DNA from: Lysinimonas soli
Lineage (GTDB): Bacteria; Actinomycetota; Actinomycetes; Actinomycetales; Microbacteriaceae
Reading direction: 5' to 3'
Assembly (NCBI RefSeq): GCF_042655435.1
Contig: NZ_JBHSMG010000001.1
Location: 496,001 to 560,000, forward strand
Length of the DNA: 64,000 bases
Shown: positions 8,387 through 16,049 of the stretch, piece by piece
Layout: each line of letters begins with the position of its first letter
How positions within the stretch are numbered: the first letter of the stretch is position 1
Made by a program: the position numbers and the translations under genes
Notes under the pieces: generated by a model
Databases searched by the model: none
Told to the model about the DNA's origin: nothing
What the model saw: the letters and a program-made list of their open reading frames with translations, nothing else

Positions 8387-8458
8387 TCAGCAGCAGGCGG
8401 GGCCGCAGACGCAGTCCGACTCGGTGCAGGTGCAGGGGTCGCAACATTCCTGGCTCAT
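8387..8458 (-). CDS. 23-residue cysteine-rich peptide, metallothionein-like, divergent from arsR
   Basis: A tiny frame not expected by chance: ATG at 8458, stop TGA at 8387, and a strong AGAAGGAG ribosome site 6 bases before the ATG. The peptide begins MSQECCDPC and ends VCGPACC. Eight of its 23 residues are cysteine (positions 5, 6, 9, 11, 16, 18, 22, 23), arranged as CC-x2-C-x-C and C-x-C-x3-CC, and it has no aromatic residue. Such spacing suits a thiolate cluster for soft metals or As(III). It faces an ArsR regulator whose cysteines match an arsenite site. Function is inferred: sequestration or delivery of a metal(loid). I know of no named family that fits. Confidence 0.75.
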   Translation of the reverse strand: MSQECCDPCTCTESDCVCGPACC

Positions 8459-8516
8459 CGTGTCTCCTTCTCGTCACTTCTTCATCGACGGTCGTCGATG
8501 TTCACATCATGCGGTT

Positions 8517-8540
8517 AAATATCGATGGATGTCAATATAT
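8517..8540. promoter_or_regulatory. AT-rich imperfect inverted repeat, candidate ArsR operator
   Basis: The segment AAATATCGATGGATGTCAATATAT has ATAT.GA and its complement in opposed arms around a GGATG centre. It is one of the few AT-rich patches nearby and lies between the divergent Cys-rich peptide and arsR starts, 17 bases before the arsR ATG. ArsR/SmtB proteins bind imperfect AT-rich repeats of this kind. Confidence 0.6.
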
Positions 8541-8556
8541 GTGGCAGAATGTCGTC

Positions 8557-8907
8557 ATGCCCGTCGCCGAACTGCTCCCGATCCGCGATCTCCAGGCCTG
8601 CTGCGCGCCCATCGTGCGCGAGGTCATGTCGGAGCGGAACGCCGAATCGCTCGCCCGCTCGATGAAGGCGCTGGCCGATCCGGCGCGACTGCGGCTCATG
8701 TCGATGGTCGCGGCGCACGACGGCGGCGAGGCGTGCGTGTGCGACCTCACCGAACCCCTCGGGTTGTCGCAGCCGACCGTGTCGCACCACCTCAAGGTGC
8801 TCGTCGACGCCGGGTTCCTCAGCCGCACCAAGCGCGGCACCTGGGCGTACTTCCGGGTCGTGCCCGGTTCGCTGGATGCCCTGTCGTCGTTCCTGACGGC
8901 GGCCTGA
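8557..8907 (+). CDS. arsR: ArsR-family transcriptional repressor, probable As(III) sensor
   Basis: A 116-residue winged-helix repressor. The DNA-recognition helix region is LGLSQPTVSHHLKVL, followed by the wing RTKRGTWAYF. C15 and C16 (QACCAPIV) plus C60 and C62 (ACVCDL) match, in spacing and context, the three-coordinate arsenite site described for the Corynebacterium glutamicum ArsR type (C15, C16 and a later Cys). On metalloid binding such proteins leave the operator. I chose ATG 8557; an in-frame ATG at 8509 would start inside the operator region. No arsenite pump or reductase is adjacent; the only divergent partners are the Cys-rich peptide and DedA 2. Confidence 0.9.
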   Translation: MPVAELLPIRDLQACCAPIVREVMSERNAESLARSMKALADPARLRLMSMVAAHDGGEACVCDLTEPLGLSQPTVSHHLKVLVDAGFLSRTKRGTWAYFRVVPGSLDALSSFLTAA

Positions 8908-8919
8908 GATTCGCAGGCC
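8901..8919. terminator. short hairpin overlapping the arsR stop
   Basis: GGCCTG and CAGGCC form a 6-bp stem with a 7-base loop at the junction of convergent arsR and the HMCES-type gene. There is no T-tract. Confidence 0.35.
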
Positions 8920-8925
8920 TGACCC

Positions 8926-9648
8926 TCACGGGGCGAGCGGCTCGATCAGGCTCGGATCCGACGGATCGACCGTGCGGGAGTTGTTGACCCGGCGATCCAC
9001 CTCGAAGCCCGTGACCGTCGCGGCGACCCCGGTCGAGACGTGCTCGAGCAGGCTCAGCAGCTCCTGCTTCTGCGCGTCGTCGACGAGCTTCTCGGGCGAG
9101 AGCCAGCGGTCGTAGGCCCCGGGTTCGAGAAAGGCGGGCATGCGGTCGTGCACCTCGCCCGAGGCGTCCCGCGCCTCCCGGGTCACGATCGCCGCCGACA
9201 CCTCCCACGCGCCGTCGACCTTGTGGGCGGTCGCGATGCCGGCGGCGGCCAGCATGCGGCCGGGGCCGTGGAGGAAGTGCGGGATCTTGACCTCTTTGCC
9301 GTCGAGCTCGACGGTCGTCCACTCGTAGTAGCCCCGCATCGGCACGATGCAGCGCGAGCCGGCGAACGCGCTCTTCCAGAGGCCGTTCGTCGCCAGTGCT
9401 TCCATGCGGGCGTTGAACTGCGGCCGTTTGGCATCGGTCAGGAAGGGCGGGTGGAAGTTCCACACCGCCGGCTCGACCGCGCGGCGCACCTCGCCCGTCT
9501 CGCGATCGGCGCGCTCGCGGATGATCGGGATGACGTCGGTCGGCGCGATCGAGAACGACGGCTGCCAGTCGCGGAAGTCATTGCCCTGCAGCACGAACTC
9601 CTCGATGAGTTCGTTGGTCTTCTCGTCCATCGCGAATCGCCCGCACAT
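8926..9648 (-). CDS. SOS response-associated peptidase family protein (YedK/HMCES)
   Basis: Forms a protective covalent link to abasic sites in single-stranded DNA. The mature N-terminus would be Cys2 after Met removal (MCGRFAM), which is the crosslinking residue. Other conserved residues are present: NARMEAL (Asn and Glu), YYEW (Glu) and HDRMPAFL (His). At 240 residues it is a typical length. The upstream frame extension to 9774 is ignored because the family demands Cys at position 2. No LexA box was recognised upstream. Confidence 0.92.
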   Translation of the reverse strand: MCGRFAMDEKTNELIEEFVLQGNDFRDWQPSFSIAPTDVIPIIRERADRETGEVRRAVEPAVWNFHPPFLTDAKRPQFNARMEALATNGLWKSAFAGSRCIVPMRGYYEWTTVELDGKEVKIPHFLHGPGRMLAAAGIATAHKVDGAWEVSAAIVTREARDASGEVHDRMPAFLEPGAYDRWLSPEKLVDDAQKQELLSLLEHVSTGVAATVTGFEVDRRVNNSRTVDPSDPSLIEPLAP

Positions 9649-10004
9649 GCCTCGATTGTGCACCCGGGGTGCGACGCCGAAGCCGGCCGATCGGAGCCGA
9701 TGAGGCACCGGAGGGGCATGGGCCGAACATCCGAGAACCCTCCGAATCGACCCAAGAGGGAGCCAATTGTTCACAGGATGCTGGCGCCCACCCCTGGCGC
9801 GCGCTTAGCTGGGTGCTGCTCCACCCCCGACTTCGACATGTCGCCCGCTGCCCCCAGCACCGGGTTTCTGGCTGATCGAGGTCGCCATCGTCGCTGATGA
9901 ACCGGGCCGTCCGGCCTGGAGTCACGCGCCAAAGATGCCGTTGCACCGTCTCGTGCACGGGGATGCCTTGCGGCATTCGCCCTCGCAAAGGAGTACCGCA
10001 CACC
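9649..10004 (+). promoter_or_regulatory. long, hairpin-rich leader before the GT2-HlyD-GH81 operon
   Basis: These 356 bases hold no recognisable gene. Visible structure on the + strand: GGTGCTG 9812-9818 pairs with CAGCACC 9855-9861, enclosing a small CGAC/GTCG hairpin, and GGATGCC pairs with GGCATTC around 9961-9978. An AAAGGAG ribosome site (9987-9993) lies 11 bases before the synthase ATG. This could be a riboswitch or attenuator, but it does not match the aptamer consensus sequences I can recall. Confidence 0.4.
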
Positions 10005-11786
10005 ATGGCAACAACCTGGAAGAACAAACCGTATCGAGGGCGCCGACGAGCCGACACGGCTCCGCTGGCGCGCAAGGTCGAGAACTCGGCCGTCGAATCG
10101 CCGACCCTGCTGCTGTTCGTCCTGATCGCGGCGATCGGCGTGCTGGCGTACACCGGATTCCTGCTGAACCCCTCGAACCGAGGCGACTGGCTGCCCTACG
10201 GCATCGTGATCACGGCCGAGCTGATCCTCGTGACGCAGGCCCTGGTGTCGATGTGGACCATCCTCTCCGGCGGACAGGACCCGCGAACCTTCGCGTTCCA
10301 CCACTCGCAGGAGCGCCTCTTCGACGCGACGACGATCGAGCGCTCCGAGTTGGCCGAGCGCCCTCATGACTGGCCGATGTATCTCGAGAACCGCCGCATC
10401 CGGGTCGACGTCTACATCACCGTGTTCGGCGAGCCGTTGGAGAAGATCGCCAAGACCGCAATGGCAGCCCTGGCGATGCGCGGGCAGCACGTCACCTGGA
10501 TCCTCGACGACGGCGAGTCGGATGCCGTGCGCGACCTCGCTGCCGACCTCGGCGTCCGCTACGTGCGCCGCCTCACCCACCACGGGGCGAAGGCGGGCAA
10601 CATCAACCACGCGCTCACCGTGTCCAACGGCGAGTACTTCGTGGTCTTCGACGCGGACTTCGTGCCCGACAAGGACTTCCTCTACGAGACGGTCCCGTTC
10701 TTCATCGACGATAAGGTCGCGTTCGTGCAGACGCCGCAGGCCTACGGCAACCTGCACAACCTCATCTCGCGCGGCGCCGGCTTCATGCAGACCGTCTTCT
10801 ACCGCTTCATCCAGCCGGGCCGCAACCGCTTCAACGCGGCCTTCTCGGTCGGCACGAACGTGATCTTCCGCCGCTCGGCGATCGAGCAGATCGGCGGCAT
10901 GGTCACCGACTCCAAGTCGGAGGACGTGTGGACCTCGCTGCGACTGCACGAACGCGGCTGGCGGTCGATCTACATCGCCGTCACTCTCGCGGTCGGCGAT
11001 GCGCCCGAGACGATCGAGGCGTACACCAAGCAGCAGCTGCGCTGGGCGTCGGGCGGGTTCGAGATCCTGATGCAGCGCAATCCCTTCAGCCCGCGCACCA
11101 AGCTCACGATCGATCAGCGCATCCAGTACTTCGTCACGGCGACCCACTACCTCGTCGGGATCACCCCGCTGCTGCTGATCATGGTGCCGCCGCTCGAGAT
11201 CTACTTCGACCTGCGCCCCGTGAACCTCACGGTCACCTGGCTGACCTGGCTGCTGTTCTATGCGGGCTTCTACGGCATCCAGGTGCTGCTGGCCTTCCAC
11301 ACCATGGGGTCGTTCCGGCCGGAGACGCTCATCATGGCGGCGGTCTCGTTCCCGATCTACGTGCGCGCCTTCGTGAACGTGTTCTCGGGCCGGGAGCAGA
11401 AATGGTCGGCGACGGGGTCGAAACGCGACTACGTCTCGCCGTTCAACTTCATCATCCCGCAGGTGCTGTTCTTCGTCTTCGTACTGCTGACCTCCCTGGT
11501 CGGCATCGTGAAGGACTACAGCCACCAGACGATCACGCTCGCGACCGCCTGGAACGTCACCAACACGATCGTGCTCGGGACGTTCATCGTCGCCGCCTTC
11601 CGCGAATCGCATCGTGCGCGCGCCGTCGAGGCGCCGAGGGCGACCTTCTATCCCACCTTCGCCCGACCCGTGTCGGAGCGACCCATCCACTCCATTCCGG
11701 CACCGGTGCCGGTGCGCGCCAGGGCGGCCTCCGAAGCGGAGCGCCTCGTGCCGGTGTTCGATCAAGCAGGAAGGACCGTCTCATGA
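10005..11786 (+). CDS. processive family 2 glycosyltransferase (cellulose/curdlan-synthase-like)
   Basis: A 593-residue membrane glycosyltransferase with two N-terminal helices (residues about 35-85), a cytoplasmic GT-A domain and further helices from about 380. The processive-synthase residues are all visible: DD168-169 in ILDDGES, D216 and D218 in VFDADF, D307 in SKSEDVW and Q343-R346-W347 in QQLRW. It would polymerise a beta-glycan from a UDP-sugar and extrude it. No PilZ domain is present, so direct c-di-GMP control like BcsA is unlikely. It overlaps an HlyD-like gene by four bases (ATGA) and is co-directional with a GH81 gene, which suggests a beta-1,3-glucan product. Confidence 0.88.
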   Translation: MATTWKNKPYRGRRRADTAPLARKVENSAVESPTLLLFVLIAAIGVLAYTGFLLNPSNRGDWLPYGIVITAELILVTQALVSMWTILSGGQDPRTFAFHHSQERLFDATTIERSELAERPHDWPMYLENRRIRVDVYITVFGEPLEKIAKTAMAALAMRGQHVTWILDDGESDAVRDLAADLGVRYVRRLTHHGAKAGNINHALTVSNGEYFVVFDADFVPDKDFLYETVPFFIDDKVAFVQTPQAYGNLHNLISRGAGFMQTVFYRFIQPGRNRFNAAFSVGTNVIFRRSAIEQIGGMVTDSKSEDVWTSLRLHERGWRSIYIAVTLAVGDAPETIEAYTKQQLRWASGGFEILMQRNPFSPRTKLTIDQRIQYFVTATHYLVGITPLLLIMVPPLEIYFDLRPVNLTVTWLTWLLFYAGFYGIQVLLAFHTMGSFRPETLIMAAVSFPIYVRAFVNVFSGREQKWSATGSKRDYVSPFNFIIPQVLFFVFVLLTSLVGIVKDYSHQTITLATAWNVTNTIVLGTFIVAAFRESHRARAVEAPRATFYPTFARPVSERPIHSIPAPVPVRARAASEAERLVPVFDQAGRTVS

Positions 11787-12517
11787 CCTGGGCGAACCGT
11801 TTACGACTCTTCACAGGGCTCATCGTGGTCATCGCCATCGTGGCGGCGGCGACGCTGGTTCTCAGCGTCCGCGAGACCGAGGTGGCCAGCAGTTCCGCGT
11901 CGGTGAAGGCCATCACGTACTCGGTCGGATCCGACTTCGCCGGCACCGTCGTCGAGGAGAAGGCCAAGACGGGCGACACCGTGAAGAAGGGGCAACCCCT
12001 GATGACGATCCAGAGCGCCGCGGTCGAGACGGCGTCGGCCACCAAGGCCGGCATCCCCTCGAGCGAGGCGTATTCGGTCGCCGCGGGCGGCATGCTCACC
12101 TTGAACGCGACCGGCCCCGGCGTGATCGAGTCGATGGGGGCCCACGTGGGCGGATTCGTCAGCGCCGGCAGCGCGCTCGCCACGATCGACCAGGCGGGGT
12201 CGCTGTACGTGCTGGCGAAGTTCCGGATCGACCCGTACGACTTCTCGCGCATCCATAAGGGCGCGCGCGTCGATCTCGTGATGCCCAATCAGCAGCAGCT
12301 GAGCGGAATCGTGTCGCAGATCCACGTGACCACGACGACCGGCGGATCGGCGAGCGCGAGCATCGAGGTGACCAGCCCGCATCTCGTGCAGGGTCGGGAC
12401 AGCGGTCTCGTGACGCCGGGCACCCCGGTCGCGGCGACGCTGCATCTGCGGGATGACGGACCGCTCGGGGGCCTTCGGGTGATGGTCGTCGGCCTGCTGC
12501 AGAAGCTGCACCTGTGA
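11783..12517 (+). CDS. HlyD-like periplasmic-adaptor-type protein of the glycan synthase operon
   Basis: A 244-residue protein with one N-terminal membrane helix (about residues 9-29) and an extracytoplasmic biotinyl/lipoyl-like part. The first half-motif is GTVVEEKAKTGDTVKKGQPLMTI, the second is GVIESMGAHVGGFVSAGSALATI, followed by a beta-barrel segment (KGARVDLVMPN). There is little or no coiled coil between the halves. Proteins of this shape support polymer export, as Alg44 does in alginate synthesis. It overlaps the synthase and the GH81 gene by four bases each, so the three products are probably made together. AGGAAGGA is its ribosome site. Confidence 0.82.
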   Translation: MTWANRLRLFTGLIVVIAIVAAATLVLSVRETEVASSSASVKAITYSVGSDFAGTVVEEKAKTGDTVKKGQPLMTIQSAAVETASATKAGIPSSEAYSVAAGGMLTLNATGPGVIESMGAHVGGFVSAGSALATIDQAGSLYVLAKFRIDPYDFSRIHKGARVDLVMPNQQQLSGIVSQIHVTTTTGGSASASIEVTSPHLVQGRDSGLVTPGTPVAATLHLRDDGPLGGLRVMVVGLLQKLHL

Positions 12518-14508
12518 TCCGCGTCCGCCCCGCGGCCCCTCGGCTCGTCGCGGTCCTTGGCGTGCTGGCGCTGCTGGCCGGGTGCGCGGCCGCCACGACG
12601 CCGGGCACCACATCCGCCACCGGCGGCTCGCTGGACTCGGCGGTCGGCAGTGTGCCTCACCGTTCGGTCGCACCGATGCCGACCGCACGGCTGGCCGCGC
12701 ACCTCACGCCCCCGACCAACCGGTGGTTCTCGGGTCTGGTCTTCGGCGCGGCGCCCCAGCCGGTCTTCCCGCTGCCGCTCTCCTTCGCGCTCACCGGCTC
12801 CGGTTTCTCCTTCGGCGTGCCCGCGGTCACGACCGAGGCCGACACGATCACGGGCGGCTTCCTGCCCGCGATCAGCGTCGACGATCGATCGGCATCGAGC
12901 ACGGTCACCGGCTACGACGCGGCATCCGTCACCATCCAGCAGCGCGGCGCGGACGGCCGGCCGATCGGCTCGGTCGTGATCGCCGAGGGATCTCCCGTCG
13001 TCAGCTACACCGCCCTGAAGGAGGGGACCGTCTCGCTCGGGACGCGGTTCGAGGGCTCGGGACGCGTGCGCGTGGCCACGGTCGACGGCAGGAACTACGG
13101 TCTCGTGACGACCGGGTCGCTGAGCGGCACCGAGCTGCACCTCACGAAAGGGCAGACCGTCGCCCTGTTCGCGGCGCCGGACGGCGTCAGCGCGGCCCAG
13201 TTCGGATCGCACGTCTCGATGCTCAGCGGCGTCTCGCTCGACGACAGCGTCGGGTCGAGCACCGTGACCACGACGCTGCACTACCGCTCGGCCGGCGAGA
13301 CGGTCGTCGCCGCCATGCCGCACCAGACCGCGGGGCTTCGCACGCCGGGCAGTTGCTCGCAGGGCGCGTACCCCTCGGTCTACGGCAGTCTCGCGGTGTG
13401 CAGCGGCCCGACGCTCAGTTGGACGTCGCCGAAGACGGATCCCTCGGCCCGCCTCGATGGGGGTGCCCTCTCCGACAAGGACAGCGCCGAGCTCACCGCT
13501 CAGCTCGCCACCGACATCCAGGCCACACCGGCGCTTCCCACCGACAGCTACTTCGGCGGCAAGGCCCTGTACCGGCTCGCCAACCTGCTGATGCTCGCGC
13601 ACCAGCTCGGCGACGGCACGCAGGCCGCGGCCGCGCAGTCGAAGCTCGACGCCGCCCTCGTGAAGTGGACCGACCCGCACGGCTGCAGCACGCGGTCCAG
13701 CGAGTGCTTCGTCTACGACCCGACCGTCAAGGGCGTCGTCGGGCTGGGCGCGTCGTTCGGATCCGATCAGTTCAACGACCACGCCTTCCACTACGGATAT
13801 TTCCTGTACGCGGCGGGAGTCGCGGCGCGCTACGAGCCGTCGCTCACCTCGAAGATCCAGCCCGTGATCGACCTGCTGGCCGCCGACATCGGCACGGCGG
13901 GAGGGTCATCCGCGTTCCCGACCCGTCGCGTGTTCGACGCCTACGCGGGTCACTCCTGGGCCTCGGGCTACGCCCCCTTCGCCGATGGGAACAACCAGGA
14001 GTCCAGCTCCGAGGCGGTCAACGCCTGGAACGGCCTCGCCCTCTGGGGCGCTGCGACGGGGAACAAGGGCCTCACGAGCGAAGCCACCTGGATGCTGTCG
14101 GCCGAGGCCGCATCGGCGAAGGCCTACTGGACGAACTTCCCCACCACGGGGGTGGCCGCCTCGGGCTACCGGCACAGCGTGGTCGGGATCAACTGGGGCG
14201 GCAAACGGGACTTCGCGACCTGGTTCAGCGCCGACGCCGGAGCGAAGCTCGGCATCCAGCTCATTCCGATGGGTCCTGTCTCGAGCTACCTCGCCGGCGA
14301 TCCGAAACGGATCGCGCAGAACGTCGCGGAGGCCGCGCCGGGCGGTGTCGGCGTGCAGTTCGGCGACTACCTGCTCATGTACTCGGCTCTCGAGGGCTCG
14401 CAGCAGGCGGCGACCGCCCTGGCCACGGCGCGTTCCCTGCCGTCGACGTCGATCGACGACGCGGACTCGCGCAGCTACCTGCTGGCGTGGATCATGGCGC
14501 GGCGCTGA
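12514..14508 (+). CDS. GH81 endo-beta-1,3-glucanase lipoprotein
   Basis: A 664-residue secreted lipoprotein: signal peptide with lipobox LLAGC at residues about 23-27, then a low-complexity Ser/Thr/Ala linker. The N-terminal beta-domain starts TPPTNRWFSGLVF, typical of GH81. The catalytic region has FNDHAFHYGYFL (general acid D422) and ADGNNQESSSEA (E496 and E500, one being the general base). GH81 enzymes cut beta-1,3-glucan internally. The GTG start overlaps the HlyD-like stop. By analogy with BcsZ in cellulose operons, it may trim or release polymer made by the upstream synthase; that role is inferred. Scavenging of fungal or algal glucan is the alternative. Confidence 0.88.
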   Translation: MIRVRPAAPRLVAVLGVLALLAGCAAATTPGTTSATGGSLDSAVGSVPHRSVAPMPTARLAAHLTPPTNRWFSGLVFGAAPQPVFPLPLSFALTGSGFSFGVPAVTTEADTITGGFLPAISVDDRSASSTVTGYDAASVTIQQRGADGRPIGSVVIAEGSPVVSYTALKEGTVSLGTRFEGSGRVRVATVDGRNYGLVTTGSLSGTELHLTKGQTVALFAAPDGVSAAQFGSHVSMLSGVSLDDSVGSSTVTTTLHYRSAGETVVAAMPHQTAGLRTPGSCSQGAYPSVYGSLAVCSGPTLSWTSPKTDPSARLDGGALSDKDSAELTAQLATDIQATPALPTDSYFGGKALYRLANLLMLAHQLGDGTQAAAAQSKLDAALVKWTDPHGCSTRSSECFVYDPTVKGVVGLGASFGSDQFNDHAFHYGYFLYAAGVAARYEPSLTSKIQPVIDLLAADIGTAGGSSAFPTRRVFDAYAGHSWASGYAPFADGNNQESSSEAVNAWNGLALWGAATGNKGLTSEATWMLSAEAASAKAYWTNFPTTGVAASGYRHSVVGINWGGKRDFATWFSADAGAKLGIQLIPMGPVSSYLAGDPKRIAQNVAEAAPGGVGVQFGDYLLMYSALEGSQQAATALATARSLPSTSIDDADSRSYLLAWIMARR

Positions 14509-14511
14509 TCC

Positions 14512-14536
14512 GGCGGGCAGGGGAGAGCGCCCCGCC
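14512..14536. terminator. hairpin between convergent GH81 and esterase genes
   Basis: GGCGGG 14512-14517 pairs with CCCGCC 14531-14536 in the 28-base gap between two convergent stops. It could end transcription from both sides. Confidence 0.5.
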
Positions 14537-15862
14537 TCATCGGCCCTCGAGGCCGAACTGGCGGTAGATCGGATCGAGCTGGGTTCGCAGGACCCACTGC
14601 ACGGTGTGCCAATCGTGCGAGGTCCCCGGTGAGACCGCCAGCGAGACCCGCATGCCGGCGGACGCCATCGCCGCGCCGAGGCGACGGGCGATCGGCCCGT
14701 AGACGACGTCGAACTCTCCCGTGCCGAGGATCGCGACGGTGCGGCCGTAATGATGCGCCGCCAGGACCTGCAGGGGCAGCGCCGCCCGATACGCGGCGCG
14801 GCTGCCTCCGAAGCCACGATCGATCGTCTGGGACTCATCGCCGTTCGACGGGGCGATCTCGCCTGCCACGTCGACGATTCCGCCGAACAGCTCCGGATGG
14901 GCCGCACCGAGCTGCAGCGAACAGGTTCCGCCTTCGGAGAAGCCGCCGATCGCCCACGCGTCGGGCGTGACCTGCACCGTGAGGTGCTGCCGGATCCAGC
15001 GGGGGAGATCGACGGTCAAGTACGTCGCCGACCGGCCGATGGCCGAGTCGACGCACATCGGGTTCACCTGCGGCGCCGTGAGCTGGTCGGGAGCCACCAC
15101 GATCGGGGCGACACCGTGGTGCGTGCGGGCGAAGGCGTCGAAGATCTGGGCGACCTTGCCCGACTCGACCACGTTCGCGGGGCCACCCGGTTGACCCGAG
15201 AGCAGCACCAGGACCGGCAGGCGCGCCGGGTGAGCGGTCAGAGCCGCCGGCGGGAGGTAGATGTAGGCGGGGCGTGCGGGGAAATGGGACTGCGTGCCCG
15301 GGATGCTCACCGACCCGACCAGGCCGTGATCGGGCATCCGGCCGCTCGGCGGTCGTTGCCAGAGCGGATCGGCTCTTCCTTCAGCCCCGATCGCGGTGCT
15401 GCCGGGAGCGCCCGACGCCTGGGTCGCCAGTACCCCCGGCGGCAGCGGGGCGGCCACCGGCCGACCGGTGAGTGAGCCAACGGTCGGATACTGCCCGAAG
15501 TCGGCGTTGACGCCGAACGCCCCCGCGATCAGCAGTGCCGGGATCGCCAAACCGGCCACGACGCGACGACGGCGTGGCCCCAGGATCATCGCCTCGACCG
15601 CCGCGGCCACGCCACCGAAGGCGGCGCCCACCCAGGCTCGTGACACGGGGCTGAGGGAGACGCCGAACAGATCGAGTTGGTCGGTCGCGAGCCAGCAGGT
15701 CAGCAGACCGACGGCGACGCCGGCTGCGGTCGCCACCGTGAACGCGATCCACTTGTCCGCTCGGCCCACCACGGCGAAGGCGAGCAGGGCGAGCGCGACC
15801 AGATCGACGGTCGCGGGAACCCACCCGGAGTTCAGTGCGAGTCCAGCCAGTGCCGGATCCAT
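14537..15862 (-). CDS. membrane-anchored alpha/beta-hydrolase (esterase D/antigen 85-like)
   Basis: A 441-residue protein: four N-terminal membrane helices (to about residue 125) and an extracytoplasmic esterase domain. The nucleophile elbow is GGFSEGGTCS, the acid lies in ILGTGEFDVVYG and the His in SPGTSHDWHTVQW. The fold resembles the esterase D/mycolyltransferase group, so an acyl-ester of an envelope lipid or glycan is a plausible substrate. I chose ATG 15862, 8 bases after a GGAGGAAG ribosome site, over an ATG ten codons upstream. It faces the GH81 operon, but nothing else ties it to that pathway. Confidence 0.82.
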   Translation of the reverse strand: MDPALAGLALNSGWVPATVDLVALALLAFAVVGRADKWIAFTVATAAGVAVGLLTCWLATDQLDLFGVSLSPVSRAWVGAAFGGVAAAVEAMILGPRRRRVVAGLAIPALLIAGAFGVNADFGQYPTVGSLTGRPVAAPLPPGVLATQASGAPGSTAIGAEGRADPLWQRPPSGRMPDHGLVGSVSIPGTQSHFPARPAYIYLPPAALTAHPARLPVLVLLSGQPGGPANVVESGKVAQIFDAFARTHHGVAPIVVAPDQLTAPQVNPMCVDSAIGRSATYLTVDLPRWIRQHLTVQVTPDAWAIGGFSEGGTCSLQLGAAHPELFGGIVDVAGEIAPSNGDESQTIDRGFGGSRAAYRAALPLQVLAAHHYGRTVAILGTGEFDVVYGPIARRLGAAMASAGMRVSLAVSPGTSHDWHTVQWVLRTQLDPIYRQFGLEGR

Positions 15863-16049
15863 CGTGCGGCTTCCTCCGGTGACAGCAGACACCCTGGGGC
15901 AGGATCGGCGACCGGGTCGGGAACGACTCGCGGCGGGCGACTCACGCTGATGGGGTGAGGGACGGGCGGTGTGGTTTCGTGAGCGAATCTACCGTTTCGC
16001 GGGCCGCGTGTTCGTCATCCGAACCCCGCCGCGGGGGATGTGGCGCGAG

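Noticed and set aside
9950..10000. Resemblance of CGCAAAGG and nearby hairpin to a c-di-GMP-I (GEMM) riboswitch
   Set aside because: Only a short CGCAAAG match; the required CACGCACAGGGCAAACC core and the second stem are not present.
9771..11765. 664-codon open frame on the minus strand under the GT2 gene
   Set aside because: Antisense shadow typical of high-GC DNA; composition is His/Arg/Asp-rich with no domain, while the plus strand encodes a complete synthase.
12582..14567. 661-codon plus-strand frame in the GH81 gene
   Set aside because: Alternative-frame shadow (Arg-rich); GH81 motifs are only in the frame starting at 12514.
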